DNA of 64,000 nt from Bradyrhizobium sp. SZCCT0153 (GCF_018129995.1 NZ_JAFCKS010000001.1:779001-843000); one strand, 5' to 3'; numbered from the stretch's first letter, positions 26,216 to 37,332 are shown. Numbers and translations: made by a program. The notes: generated by a model from the sequence alone, not told the origin.

Positions 26216-26908
26216 ATGACCGGAGGCCACCGTCGCATCCTGGTCGTCGAGGACGATCCGGAAACCGCAGGCCAGCTCGTCGAGGAGTTGACGACCTCCG
26301 GCTACGACGTCGATCTCGCAGCCAGCGGGCGCGAAGCCCTGAGTCATGGCATCGCGCGCAACTATGCCGTGATCACCATCGACCGCATGCTGCCTGACAT
26401 CGACGGCATCACCGTGATGCGCCAATTGCGCGACGACGGCATCGCCGCGCCGTTCCTGATCATCTCCGCGCTCGGCGAGGTCGATGATCGCGTGCGGGGT
26501 CTGCGCGCCGGCGGTGACGATTATCTCGTCAAGCCGTTTTCCTTCACCGAATTGCTGGCGCGGCTCGAGGCGCTCGGCCGCCGCAGCGAGACCGTCGCCA
26601 AGGAGACGATCTTGCGGGTCGGCGACCTCGCCATCGACCTGATCGCGCGCAACGCCAGCCGCCGCGGCCGCAAAATCCCGCTGCTGCCGCGGGAATTCCA
26701 GCTGCTCGAATATCTCGTCCGCAACGAGGGCCGCGTCGTCTCGCGCGCGATGCTGCTCCAGCACGTCTGGGACCTGCATTTCGATCCCTCCACCAACATC
26801 ATCGACGTCTATGTCGGACGCGTCCGCCGCAAGGTCGACGATGCCCAGGCCTATCCGTTGATCCACACCATCCGCGGCATCGGATATTGCCTCCGTGCTC
26901 CTGGTTAA
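26216..26908 (+). CDS. OmpR/PhoB-family response regulator
   Basis: A 230-residue two-component regulator. The receiver domain has the acidic pair in ILVVEDDPETAG, the phospho-acceptor aspartate in VITIDRMLPDIDGI (residue ~56), and the conserved lysine in DDYLVKPFSFTELLARLEAL. The winged-helix output domain spans ~130-225, with LLPREFQLLEYLVRNEGRVV and TNIIDVYVGRVRRKVD. Its end overlaps the kinase start by 14 bp, so the pair is translationally coupled. In the receiver the residue after the phospho-Asp loop is typical, so it should be phosphorylatable. The stimulus is unknown; the Gly/His-rich secreted protein upstream is a candidate target. Confidence 0.94.
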   Translation: MTGGHRRILVVEDDPETAGQLVEELTTSGYDVDLAASGREALSHGIARNYAVITIDRMLPDIDGITVMRQLRDDGIAAPFLIISALGEVDDRVRGLRAGGDDYLVKPFSFTELLARLEALGRRSETVAKETILRVGDLAIDLIARNASRRGRKIPLLPREFQLLEYLVRNEGRVVSRAMLLQHVWDLHFDPSTNIIDVYVGRVRRKVDDAQAYPLIHTIRGIGYCLRAPG

Positions 26909-27971
26909 GACGCTCCGCTCCTCGACCTTCCGCCTCGCGCTGATCGCGATCGCGGCGTTCGGGCTGATCGTCGCCGCGATCATGGCGTATGTCTACTTCG
27001 GCACCATTGCCTTTGTGCGGAGCCGGGTCGGTGACGCCGGCGATCACGGCGGCTTCACCGCGATGATCGAGCTTGCGATGGTCGCGGTCGCCCTGTTGCT
27101 CCTGGTGCTCGCCGGGCTGGCGGCCGTGCTGGTGACGCGCCGGACGGTCGGGCGGATCGAGGAGATCAATGCCACCAGCCGCGCCATCATGCTGTCCGGT
27201 CTCGACCGGCGCATCCCCTTGCGCGGCAGCCACGACGAGTGGGACCGCGTGGCGGAAAACCTCAACCATATGCTCGATCGCATCGAGACGCTGATGGGCG
27301 AGGTCAAGCAGGTCAGCAACAACGTCGCCCACGATCTGCGCACGCCGCTGACACGCATGCGGGGCCGGCTGGAGAAGGCCTATCATGCCCCGCGCACAGG
27401 CGAGGCAGATGCGGCGCTGATCGGCGACACCATCGCCGATCTCGACGCCGTGCTGGGCATGTTCGCCTCCATCACGCGGATCTCGGAGATCGAGACCCGC
27501 GCCCGCAGGAGCGCCTTTCGCGCGCTCAATCTCGCCGAGGTCGCCGGCGAGGTCGTCGAGCTCTACGATGCCGCAGCCGAACAGGTCGCGACGCGGCTCA
27601 GCCTTGGCGGCGACCGCGAGGTGGCGATCACGGGCGATCGCGACCTTCTGTTCGACGCGATCGCCAATCTCGTCGATAACGCGATCAAGCACGGGCGGAC
27701 GGGAGGGCAGGTCACCGTGACCTGTCGCGGCGCCGGCGCCGGTGGCGGGGCGACGATCGCGATCGCGGACGATGGTCCGGGCATTCCAGTTGAGGCGCGC
27801 GATCACGTCTTCAAGCGCTTCTACCGGCTCGAACAGAGCCGCTATACCCCGGGCAACGGCCTGGGCTTGAGCCTGGTTGCCGCCGTTGCCGGCCTCCACG
27901 GCGCAGAGATCGCGCTGCACGACAATGCGCCGGGCCTCACGGTCCAGCTCACCTTCCCGGCGACATCATAG
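26895..27971 (+). CDS. HAMP-domain sensor histidine kinase
   Basis: A 358-residue kinase starting at a GTG inside the end of the regulator gene. It has two membrane helices (FRLALIAIAAFGLIVAAIMA and MIELAMVAVALLLLVLAGLA) separated by a very short periplasmic loop of about 30 residues, then HAMP, the phospho-acceptor H-box in NNVAHDLRTPLTRMRGRL, N-box NLVDNAIKHG and G-boxes DDGPGIP and GNGLGLSLVAAV. The tiny periplasmic part suggests sensing at the membrane or through a partner rather than by a large ligand domain. Cognate to the adjacent OmpR-type regulator. Its 3' end overlaps the convergent LuxR gene by six bases. Confidence 0.93.
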   Translation: MLLVKTLRSSTFRLALIAIAAFGLIVAAIMAYVYFGTIAFVRSRVGDAGDHGGFTAMIELAMVAVALLLLVLAGLAAVLVTRRTVGRIEEINATSRAIMLSGLDRRIPLRGSHDEWDRVAENLNHMLDRIETLMGEVKQVSNNVAHDLRTPLTRMRGRLEKAYHAPRTGEADAALIGDTIADLDAVLGMFASITRISEIETRARRSAFRALNLAEVAGEVVELYDAAAEQVATRLSLGGDREVAITGDRDLLFDAIANLVDNAIKHGRTGGQVTVTCRGAGAGGGATIAIADDGPGIPVEARDHVFKRFYRLEQSRYTPGNGLGLSLVAAVAGLHGAEIALHDNAPGLTVQLTFPATS

Positions 27972-28343
27972 CTCGATCACGCCGCGGCGCGCGGCATGCG
28001 CCACCGCATCGGTACGACCGGTGGCATCGAGCTTGTCCAGCAGCGAGCCGACGTGAAACTTCACGGTGTGCACGGAGATGCCGAGCTGACGCGCGATCAT
28101 CTTGTTGGAGCCGCCCTCGGCCATCAGCGCCAGCACGTCGAGCTCGCGCTGCGTCAGCGCGATGTCGTCGGGCATGGTGCGCGCGTCGCGGGCGACGACC
28201 GTCGCAGCCGCTTGCTCGCCGGGCGCGGCAAGGCGAAGCCCGGCGACATTGCCGAGCAGCGTCGCCAGGCGGTCGGCGAGGGCGGGATCGTCGATCTCAA
28301 GCGACAGCACGATCTCCGGCGTCTTCGTCTCGTCCTCGCTCAC
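27966..28343 (-). CDS. Receiver-truncated LuxR-family DNA-binding regulator
   Basis: A 125-residue protein starting at GTG. Residues ~60-125 are a complete LuxR/FixJ helix-turn-helix (ALTQRELDVLALMAEGGSN, KMIARQLGISVHTVKFHVGS, LLDKLDATGRTDAVAHAARR). The N-terminal ~55 residues read as the beginning of a receiver (DPALADRLATLLGNVAGLRL) but are far too short: the phospho-acceptor aspartate and conserved lysine are absent. It should therefore act without phosphorylation. The GTGA overlap with the stop of the HtrA-like gene indicates tight translational coupling. Activity may be set by a partner protein, of which the coupled PDZ protein is the obvious candidate. Confidence 0.88.
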   Translation of the reverse strand: MSEDETKTPEIVLSLEIDDPALADRLATLLGNVAGLRLAAPGEQAAATVVARDARTMPDDIALTQRELDVLALMAEGGSNKMIARQLGISVHTVKFHVGSLLDKLDATGRTDAVAHAARRGVIEL

Positions 28344-29206
28344 GCCTCCGGCCTTTCGCCGACCGTGACCTTGAAGCTGACCGGCTCGCCGCCGCGACGC
28401 GCTGCGACATCGACCACCGCGCCGACGCTCGCCGGACCCAGGGTGCGCGACAGCGCGCGTACGCCGGACAGCTTCTGGTCGTTGACCGCGACGATGACGT
28501 CGCCCTGGCGGATGCCGGCCGCGGCCGAAGGTCCGGCCTTGTCGACGTTCATCACCATCGCGCCGATTCCGTCGTCGAGCCGCACCGGCTGGAGCCCGAG
28601 GCCGAGATAGCCGCGTGCGATGCGGCCGCGTGTCTCGAGCTGGGCCGCGACCCGCTCGATTGTCGCCGTCGGGATCACCAGCACGCGCCTGGGGCCGAGC
28701 ACGGCCATGCCGAAAGCTTCACCCGATGCATCGAGCGCGAGGCCGCCCTGCTGGCTGGAGCGCAGGCGGACGTCGAGCTCGATCCGCGCGTCGATGTCGC
28801 CGCCGCGCAGGCTGCGCCAGCTCTTGCCGGACAGCGACACCATCCCGAGCGCGGCGCTCGGCGCGTCGCGATGGGTGGCGACCACGACCGACAGCGCGCC
28901 AAGGGATGGGATGGTGGCGGCCAGCTTGACTGGCGCGGGGCCGGCATCGATGCGCAGCAGCGCGATATCGGTCGTGTGGTCGCGGCCGGCGATCGTTGCG
29001 GCCGCGGTGCCGCCGTCAGGGAGGCCGATCTCGACCTCCCCCTCGTCAGCCAGGGCCTCGTCTGCAGTGACGATCAGGCCTGGCTTCCAGACGAAGCCGG
29101 TCGCGCGGGAGCGGTGCGAGTGCACGGAGACGACGGACGGTGCGGTGCGGGCCACCACATCCGCGAGAGCGGACGACAGTGAGGACAGAGGAGTTGGGTC
29201 GGTCAT
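28340..29206 (-). CDS. HtrA/Deg-like PDZ protein with degenerate protease site (predicted pseudoprotease)
   Basis: A 288-residue protein with a chymotrypsin-like fold (residues ~15-190) and one PDZ domain (~195-285: RGYLGLGLQPVRLDDG, SAAAGIRQGDVIVAVND). Alignment by eye to DegP shows the catalytic His position in IVTADEALAD as Glu50, the Asp retained (DHTTDIALLRI, Asp80), and the nucleophile motif GNSGG replaced by SQQGG (residues 151-155). It should be unable to cleave peptides. The start at 29206 follows AGGAGCC; no signal peptide is present, so it is probably cytoplasmic, unlike most HtrA proteins. A longer open frame upstream adds a hydrophobic stretch but lacks a good ribosome-binding site. 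It is coupled to the truncated LuxR regulator. Confidence 0.88.
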   Translation of the reverse strand: MTDPTPLSSLSSALADVVARTAPSVVSVHSHRSRATGFVWKPGLIVTADEALADEGEVEIGLPDGGTAAATIAGRDHTTDIALLRIDAGPAPVKLAATIPSLGALSVVVATHRDAPSAALGMVSLSGKSWRSLRGGDIDARIELDVRLRSSQQGGLALDASGEAFGMAVLGPRRVLVIPTATIERVAAQLETRGRIARGYLGLGLQPVRLDDGIGAMVMNVDKAGPSAAAGIRQGDVIVAVNDQKLSGVRALSRTLGPASVGAVVDVAARRGGEPVSFKVTVGERPEA

Positions 29207-29268
29207 GGCTGGCTCCTGTAAGTTGTCCTCAATCTGGGATGTCGCGGCCGATCGCGTAACTGGCCGCA

Positions 29269-29299
29269 TGGCCAGGAAAATGGCCAGGAAAAATGGCCA
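29269..29299. promoter_or_regulatory. Three TGGCCA repeats in a divergent promoter region
   Basis: The self-complementary hexamer TGGCCA occurs at 29269-29274, 29281-29286 and 29294-29299, each followed by a purine-rich AGGAAA-like spacer. The array lies between the divergent HtrA-like and VOC genes, 63 bp upstream of the former's start. Spacings of 12 and 13 bp are near one helical turn, consistent with cooperative regulator binding. Confidence 0.4.
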
Positions 29300-29422
29300 A
29301 GGAAGCTGATCCGTAAGACCACGGCCGACGAACATGTGATTGGGAGGCGCTCACGGGAACGTGTAGCAATCGGCCGACACTGCGCCGCACGGCGCTCAAG
29401 CGTTTCCAGCGAGCCCCGATTG

Positions 29423-30388
29423 ATGACCATCGACCTCACCCGCCGCACCATGCTTCAACTCGCCGGCGCCACCTCGCTGGCGATGGCCGCCGCGGCCGCG
29501 GCGCGCGCCGAGGGTATGCCGCAGGGCGGGGGGCCGACCTATGCCAGCCGTACGCCGATGCGGGTCGGCATGGTGACGCTGCGGGTGAAGAATCTCGACA
29601 AGGTGGCGGGCTACTACCGCGACGTGATCGGACTCACCGTCATGCAACGCTCGGCTGCGGCCGCAACGCTCGGCACGGCCGGCATCGCGCTGCTGGTGCT
29701 GGAAGCCCGCCCCGACGCCGCAATCGAGCCGCGGGACGCCGCCGGCCTCTACCACACCGCCTTCCTGATGCCGACGCGCAAGGACCTCGCGCGCTGGCTG
29801 GTGCATGCGGCCTCGCATCGCGTGCCGCTGTCGGGCTTCGCCGATCATCTCGTCAGCGAATCCGTCTATCTCGACGATCCCGAAGGCAACGGCATCGAGG
29901 TCTATGCCGACCGCGATCCCTCGCAATGGCAGTGGAGCGAGGGCAGCGTGAAGATGGCGACCGACGAGCTCAACATCCCCGACCTGCTGTCGCTGACCAA
30001 CACGCGCGTCGCCGACTACGCCAAGGCGCCGGACGGTCTGCGCATCGGTCACATGCATCTGCGCGTCGGCGATCTCGCGCAGGCCGAGAGCTTCTATCAC
30101 GGCACGATCGGCCTCGATCCGACGCGCAAGCGCAACGGCGCCGCGTTCCTGTCGTCGGGCCGCTATCACCATCACCTCGGCATGAACGTCTGGCAGAGCC
30201 AGGGCGCCGGCCAACGCGACGATCAGGCAACCGGCCTCGCCTGGTTCTCACTGGTGACGGCGAAGCCGGATCTGCTCGCCGCCCAGGAGGAGCGCCTGCG
30301 CAAGGGCGGCGCGAAGGTCACGGCGCTCGCGAATGGCGTTGAGGCGATCGATCCCTGGGGCACGCGGGTGCGCCTGATCGGGGTTTGA
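29423..30388 (+). CDS. Tat-exported VOC (glyoxalase/extradiol dioxygenase-like) protein
   Basis: A 321-residue protein with a twin-arginine signal ([18 protein letters not shown], cleavage near ARAEG) followed by two vicinal-oxygen-chelate modules. Module one (~45-165) has [30 protein letters not shown] and a glutamate in [11 protein letters not shown]. Module two (~205-320) has [20 protein letters not shown] and [12 protein letters not shown]. The architecture resembles CatE-type catechol 2,3-dioxygenases, but export by Tat as a folded, metal-loaded enzyme is unusual for this family. ATG at 29423 was chosen because the RR motif then sits at residues 7-8. The two following genes on the same strand (aldolase, molybdo-hydroxylase) may belong to one catabolic set. 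Confidence 0.85.
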   Translation: MTIDLTRRTMLQLAGATSLAMAAAAAARAEGMPQGGGPTYASRTPMRVGMVTLRVKNLDKVAGYYRDVIGLTVMQRSAAAATLGTAGIALLVLEARPDAAIEPRDAAGLYHTAFLMPTRKDLARWLVHAASHRVPLSGFADHLVSESVYLDDPEGNGIEVYADRDPSQWQWSEGSVKMATDELNIPDLLSLTNTRVADYAKAPDGLRIGHMHLRVGDLAQAESFYHGTIGLDPTRKRNGAAFLSSGRYHHHLGMNVWQSQGAGQRDDQATGLAWFSLVTAKPDLLAAQEERLRKGGAKVTALANGVEAIDPWGTRVRLIGV

Positions 30389-30453
30389 TCGCGGGCGCGA
30401 GCGTTGGTAATACCGGTCAGGCGCTCAGCCAGTTTCCGGGATCCACACCTGAC

Positions 30454-31329
30454 ATGTCCGATTTTCACGGCGTCTTCCCCTATCTTGTCTCGCCCGTCGA
30501 TGCCGACGGCACGGTGCGCACGAACGTACTTGCAAAACTTTGCGACGATCTGATCGGCGCCGGCGTGCACGGGCTGACGCCGCTCGGTTCGACCGGCGAA
30601 TTCGCCTATCTCAACGCCGTGCAACGCACGGCGATCGTGCAGACCACGATCGAGGCGGCGAAGGGACGTGTGCCGGTTGTCGCCGGCGTGGCCGCGACCA
30701 CGACGGCGGATGCGGTCGCACAGGCGAAAGCGTACCAGAAGCTCGGCGCCGACGGCATCCTGGCGATCCTGGAAGCCTATTTTCCGCTCGCCGATGCCCA
30801 GGTCGAATCCTACTTCCGCAGCATTGCCGACGCGGTGGATATCCCCGTCGTCATCTACACCAATCCGCAATTCCAGCGCTCCGATCTGACGCTCGACATC
30901 ATCGCGCGCCTCGCCGGGCATCCGCGCATCGGCTACATCAAGGATGCCTCGACCAACACCGGCCGGCTGCTCTCGATCATGAACCGCTGCGGCGATGCCT
31001 TGCGCGTGTTCTCGGCCTCCGCCCACATCCCCGCCGCGGTGATGCTGATCGGCGGCCTCGGCTGGATGGCGGGACCTGCCTGCATCGTCCCGCGTCAGAG
31101 CGTCGCGCTTTACGACCTGTGCAAGGCCGGCCGCTGGGACGAGGCCATGGCGCTCCAGCGCAGGCTGTGGCGCATCAACGAGGCCTTCGCCCGCTTCAAC
31201 CTCGCCGCCTGCATCAAGGCGGGGCTGGCGATCCAGGGCTACGACGTCGGCGACCCCGTCCCTCCGCAGGCGGCCCTGACGGCCGATGCGCGCAAGGTGG
31301 TGGAAGCGGCGCTGCTGGAGCTTGCATAG
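30454..31329 (+). CDS. Dihydrodipicolinate synthase (DapA/NAL) family aldolase or hydratase-aldolase
   Basis: A 291-residue TIM-barrel class I aldolase. It has the pyruvate-binding [15 protein letters not shown] (family GTTGE seen as GSTGE), the proton-relay tyrosine in VVIYTNP, and the Schiff-base lysine in [13 protein letters not shown]. It is not expected to be the biosynthetic DapA: the [14 protein letters not shown] and C-terminal regions differ and the setting is catabolic. Members of this family include trans-o-hydroxybenzylidenepyruvate hydratase-aldolase, N-acetylneuraminate lyase and dehydratases of keto-deoxy acids. The start at 30454 ([11 protein letters not shown]) gives the standard length. 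It lies 65 bp after the VOC gene. Confidence 0.88.
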   Translation: MSDFHGVFPYLVSPVDADGTVRTNVLAKLCDDLIGAGVHGLTPLGSTGEFAYLNAVQRTAIVQTTIEAAKGRVPVVAGVAATTTADAVAQAKAYQKLGADGILAILEAYFPLADAQVESYFRSIADAVDIPVVIYTNPQFQRSDLTLDIIARLAGHPRIGYIKDASTNTGRLLSIMNRCGDALRVFSASAHIPAAVMLIGGLGWMAGPACIVPRQSVALYDLCKAGRWDEAMALQRRLWRINEAFARFNLAACIKAGLAIQGYDVGDPVPPQAALTADARKVVEAALLELA

Positions 31330-31442
31330 CGCATCCGGCATGACGAAATCGTGGATATGCCGCCTAAAACCCCGGCTGGTCTCGGCTGCCTCGATCCGCT
31401 AAAAGGCTGCCGCATTTCAAGAGACCTCGAGGACCCAGCGGA

Positions 31443-33767
<2,325 letters not shown>

Positions 33768-33780
33768 TTACGCGGCGTGT

Positions 33781-33810
33781 AGCCCGGATGGAGCGCAGCG
33801 AAATCCGGGC
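33781..33810. repeat. Short palindromic repeat, AGCCCGGAT type
   Basis: AGCCCGGAT (33781-33789) and ATCCGGGC (33803-33810) are near-perfect inverted arms around GGAGCGCAGCGAA. This small unit is familiar from intergenic regions of many Proteobacteria. It immediately precedes a second repeat at 33829. Confidence 0.65.
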
Positions 33811-33828
33811 CCGCGCTATTGCCACGAC

Positions 33829-33913
33829 GTCATTGCGAGCGCAGCGAAGCAATCCAGAGTCCCTCCACGGAAGGATTCTGGATTGCTTCGTCGCAAGGGC
33901 TCCTCGCAATGAC
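33829..33913. repeat. Dispersed palindrome, GTCATTGC...GCAATGAC family, long copy
   Basis: About 85 bp with GTCATTGCGAG and CTCGCAATGAC at the ends, and inner arms GAAGCAATCCAGA and TCTGGATTGCTTC. The unit can fold as one long cruciform. It separates the convergent molybdo-hydroxylase and acyl-CoA dehydrogenase genes and may terminate both. Confidence 0.8.
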
Positions 33914-33934
33914 GAAGGAGAGAGGCGTATCCCG

Positions 33935-35131
33935 TCAAATCCCCAGCATCATCTTCGCAATGATGTCTCGCTGGATCTCCGAGGTGCCGCCGAAGATCGT
34001 GTAGGCGCGGCCGTTGAGATATTCCGGCACCACCGTCAGCATCTCCTCCGGCATCGCCGGCTCGTGGTTGAGCTTGTAGAGCGGGCGCATCGGCTCGACG
34101 ACGAGTGCGTCGTGGCCGATCACATCGGCGCCCAACCGCGTTACGGCCTGACGGATCTCGCTGTTGCGCAGCTTCAGGATCGACGACACCGCGCCGGGAT
34201 TCTGCCCGGTCTGCAGCGCCGAGAGCACGCGCAGCTCCGTCATCTCCAGCGCGTCGATGTCGATCTCGACCTCCGAGATGCGCGTTGCGATGTCGGGGCT
34301 GTCGATCGCGCGGCCGGTCAGGTCGGATTCGGCGAGCTCCGCGATTGCCTTCAGCCCCTCGCGCAGTTTCGCTGACGCAATCCCCGAGCCGCGCTCGAAC
34401 TCGAGCAGATATTTGCCGTAGGTCCAGCCCTTGCCTTCCTCGCCGACGCGGTTGGCCACGGGCACGCGGACGTCGTCGAAGAACACCTGGTTGACCTCGT
34501 GGTCGCCTCCGATGGTGAGGATAGGCCGCGTGGTGATGCCCGGCGTCTTCATGTCGATCAGGACAAAACTGATGCCGTCCTGCTGCCGCGGCCCGTCACT
34601 GGTGCGCACCAGCGCGAACATGCGGTTGGCGTGGTGGGCGTGCGTGGTCCAGATTTTTGTGCCGTTGATGATGTAGTCGTCGCCGTCGCGCACCGCGCGG
34701 GTCTTCAGCGAGGAGAGGTCGGAGCCGGAGCCCGGCTCGGAATAGCCCTGGCACCAGTAGTCTTCGCCAGACAGGATTCGCGGCAAATAGAAATTCTTCT
34801 GCTCCGGCGAGCCGAAGCCGATGATGACGGGCCCCACCATCTTCACGCCCATCACGTTGACGTTCGGCACCCCGGCGCGTGCGGATTCGGTCTCGAAGAT
34901 CCAGCGCTGCGCCGGCGTCCAGTCCGGCCCGCCATGCTCGACCGGCCAGCCCGGCGCGCCCCAGCCCTGCTTGTTCAATGCGCGCTGCCAGGCCATGCCG
35001 ATGTCAGGGTCGGAGAATACCGACGGCGTCAGTGCGGTCGCGCGCTTCATCTCGTCGGTGAGATTCTTCGCAATGAAGCCGCGCACCTCGTCCTGGAAGG
35101 CGCGCTCCTCGGCATTGAACGACAGGTCCAT
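33935..35131 (-). CDS. Acyl-CoA dehydrogenase, catalytic-type partner
   Basis: A 398-residue flavoprotein of the acyl-CoA dehydrogenase family. It has the N-terminal [13 protein letters not shown] helix, the FAD/substrate loop [40 protein letters not shown] and the C-terminal [16 protein letters not shown]. It is the third gene of a minus-strand run and lies 15 bp after a second, more diverged dehydrogenase. Paired FadE genes of this kind can form mixed alpha2beta2 enzymes, known from steroid side-chain degradation in actinobacteria. Chain specificity cannot be read; aromatic, cyclic or branched acyl-CoA is more likely than straight-chain fatty acid given the company. Confidence 0.92.
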   Translation of the reverse strand: MDLSFNAEERAFQDEVRGFIAKNLTDEMKRATALTPSVFSDPDIGMAWQRALNKQGWGAPGWPVEHGGPDWTPAQRWIFETESARAGVPNVNVMGVKMVGPVIIGFGSPEQKNFYLPRILSGEDYWCQGYSEPGSGSDLSSLKTRAVRDGDDYIINGTKIWTTHAHHANRMFALVRTSDGPRQQDGISFVLIDMKTPGITTRPILTIGGDHEVNQVFFDDVRVPVANRVGEEGKGWTYGKYLLEFERGSGIASAKLREGLKAIAELAESDLTGRAIDSPDIATRISEVEIDIDALEMTELRVLSALQTGQNPGAVSSILKLRNSEIRQAVTRLGADVIGHDALVVEPMRPLYKLNHEPAMPEEMLTVVPEYLNGRAYTIFGGTSEIQRDIIAKMMLGI

Positions 35132-35146
35132 GATGCGATCCTCTGG

Positions 35147-36295
35147 TCAGGCCGGAATGGTGATGCGGCCAAGCCGGGCGTGGCGGCCATAATGATGCGC
35201 GCTGCCGCCGAACAGCGTGTCGAAGGCGACGAGGCGCTTGAAATAGGCGCCGACCTCGAGCTCCTCGGTGACGCCCATGCCGCCGTGGAGCTGGATCGAC
35301 TGCTCGCCGACGAAGCGCGCGCATTTTCCGATCTTCGCTTTCGCGCCCGAGGCCGCTCGCGCCCGCTCGACCGGCGGGCTATCTGCCTTCAGCGCTGCGC
35401 GCAACGCCATCGATCGCGCCTCGTCCACTTGCATCGCCATGTCGGCGAGGCGGTGGCGGATTACCTGGTTCGCCGAGAGCGGCCGGCCGAATTGCTTCCG
35501 GATCTTGGTGTATTCCAGCGTGGTGTCGAGCAGCGTCTGCATGATGCCGACGGCTTCCGCACCGAGCGCGGCGATGGCGCGATCGATCGCCCATTCGATC
35601 GCTGGTAACGCATCGCTGCCGTTGCCGAGCAGAGAATCCCCCGGCAGTTGCACGTCCGCCAGCTCGATATTGCAGGCCCTCCCGCCGCCGAGGCGCTCAT
35701 AGTCGCTGACGACGAGGCTCGGCGCCGTCGCTGGCACAAGAAACAGGCCGATCCGTCCCGACGGCCCCTGATGATCGTGGATATGCGCGGAGACGATGAT
35801 CTCGTCGGCGGCATGACCGTCGAGCACCGCGATCTTGCTACCGGCAAGCCGCCAGCCCTGCGCGGTCTTGTTCGCGGTCGCTGCGACCTTGGCGAGATCG
35901 AACCGCGCGGCGCGCTCGGAATGCGCGAATGCGAGCTTCAACGATCCGTCTGCGATCTTCGGCAGGCTCGCCTGCTTTTGCATGGCGTTGCCGCATTTCT
36001 CGATCAAGGCGGCACCGAGCACCACGGTCGCGATATAGGGCTCCGACACCAGCCCGCGCCCAAAGGCCTCCATCAGGATGCCGATCTCGACCGCGCCGCC
36101 GCCGAGCCCGCCGAGCTCTTCAGGTATCGGCAGCGCCAGCCAGCCGAGCTCGGCGAACTGCTTCCACACCGCAGGACTGAAGCCGAGCGGATCGTTCGCC
36201 ATCTTGCGGCGGTGATCGGCATCGTAGCTTTCGGCCACGAAGCGTTCCGCGCTTTCGCGCAGCAGCCGTTGCTCGTCGCTGAGATTGAGGTCCAT
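35147..36295 (-). CDS. Acyl-CoA dehydrogenase, second partner
   Basis: A 382-residue acyl-CoA dehydrogenase-like protein starting at 36295 (MDLNLSDEQRLLRES). It shares the fold-defining WKQFAELGWLALPIPEELGG and C-terminal IQLHGGMGVTEELEVGAYFK but its flavin-loop region is diverged: where the partner has a [12 protein letters not shown] loop, this one has LKLAFAHSERAARFD. That pattern matches the non-catalytic or FAD-sharing subunit of heteromeric FadE enzymes. It is four bases downstream of the enoyl-CoA hydratase stop and 15 bp before the other dehydrogenase, so all three are one operon. Confidence 0.9.
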   Translation of the reverse strand: MDLNLSDEQRLLRESAERFVAESYDADHRRKMANDPLGFSPAVWKQFAELGWLALPIPEELGGLGGGAVEIGILMEAFGRGLVSEPYIATVVLGAALIEKCGNAMQKQASLPKIADGSLKLAFAHSERAARFDLAKVAATANKTAQGWRLAGSKIAVLDGHAADEIIVSAHIHDHQGPSGRIGLFLVPATAPSLVVSDYERLGGGRACNIELADVQLPGDSLLGNGSDALPAIEWAIDRAIAALGAEAVGIMQTLLDTTLEYTKIRKQFGRPLSANQVIRHRLADMAMQVDEARSMALRAALKADSPPVERARAASGAKAKIGKCARFVGEQSIQLHGGMGVTEELEVGAYFKRLVAFDTLFGGSAHHYGRHARLGRITIPA

Positions 36296-36299
36296 GGCG

Positions 36300-37154
36300 C
36301 TACTCCGCGGCCGCCGGCGGCTTGCGCACGGAGGGATGCAGTCCGGACGGATCGACCACCATGCCGAACTCCTGGAGATTATGCGCGTGACAGAGCTGAT
36401 GCAGCGCAAAGGCCTGGTCGATCGCGGCCGGCTGGCCCATCACGTCGACCGAGCGGTTGACGGCTTCCTTGGTCAGCTTCAGTGCAAATGACGGCTTCGA
36501 TGCGATCCTGCGCGCCAGCTCCAGCACGGACGCCGAGAGCTCCGCACGCGGCACGACCCGATTGACCATGCCGAGCTGATGCGCCTCCTGTGCGCTCCAG
36601 CTGTCGGCCGTGAACAGGAACTCCTTGGCTTTGCGCGGGCCAAGCTCCCAAGGATGCACGAACCATTCAACGCCGCAAACGCCCATGGTGACGACGGGAT
36701 CGCAGAACTGCGCATCGTCGCTGGCGACTATGAGGTCGCAGGCCCAGGCCAGCATCAGGCCCCCGGCGATGCACTTGCCGTGCACCTCGGCGATAGTGGG
36801 TTTGGCGAGGTTGCGCCAGCGCCGCGTGATCTGGAGATAAATTTCCTGCTCGCGCGCAAAGCGGCCATGGGCGTTGGGCTCGGCAAAGCCGCCCCAATTT
36901 CCTACCGGTGGAAAATCGACGCCTGCGGCATTCTTGCCACCAGGGCGAAGGTCGTGGCCGGAGGAGAAGTGCGGCCCGTTGCCGGCGAGGACGATGACCT
37001 TGACCGCGTCGTCCTGCACCGCTTCGTCGAAGGCGGCATTGAGGTCGTAGGTCATTTGCAGGTTCTGCGCGTTGCGCGCATCGGGCCGGTTCATCACGAT
37101 CCGGGCAATTGCCGGCTCCGGCCGCTCCATGAGGATGGTCTCGAACGAGGACAT
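36300..37154 (-). CDS. Enoyl-CoA hydratase/isomerase (crotonase family)
   Basis: A 284-residue crotonase, first gene of a three-gene acyl-CoA operon. Oxyanion-hole segments are seen in PHFSSGHDLRPGGK and HGKCIAGGLMLAWACDLIVA, and the catalytic-glutamate region reads DPVVTMGVCGVEWFVHP, so one position normally Glu may be Val or Glu with an adjacent shift. The start at 37154 (MSSFETILMERPEP) was chosen over a longer open frame with no hydratase-like content. It probably hydrates the enoyl-CoA made by the two downstream dehydrogenases. The divergent neighbour is lemA, 178 bp away. Confidence 0.9.
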   Translation of the reverse strand: MSSFETILMERPEPAIARIVMNRPDARNAQNLQMTYDLNAAFDEAVQDDAVKVIVLAGNGPHFSSGHDLRPGGKNAAGVDFPPVGNWGGFAEPNAHGRFAREQEIYLQITRRWRNLAKPTIAEVHGKCIAGGLMLAWACDLIVASDDAQFCDPVVTMGVCGVEWFVHPWELGPRKAKEFLFTADSWSAQEAHQLGMVNRVVPRAELSASVLELARRIASKPSFALKLTKEAVNRSVDVMGQPAAIDQAFALHQLCHAHNLQEFGMVVDPSGLHPSVRKPPAAAE

Positions 37155-37332
37155 CGCGTTCCCTCTGGCGTTTCCGGTTTGATCTTGTTGTTCCGCTAAG
37201 TTGACTATGTCGGCCAAGGATAGGCAAGAGGCTTGCGTCAGTCGGCTGCTTTTCGCGCCGCCGGCGCAAGATGTCTGGCACCACGCGCACTCAATCTGGT
37301 AGTTTGCACCGGATTCCACCGGGAGAAATTTG

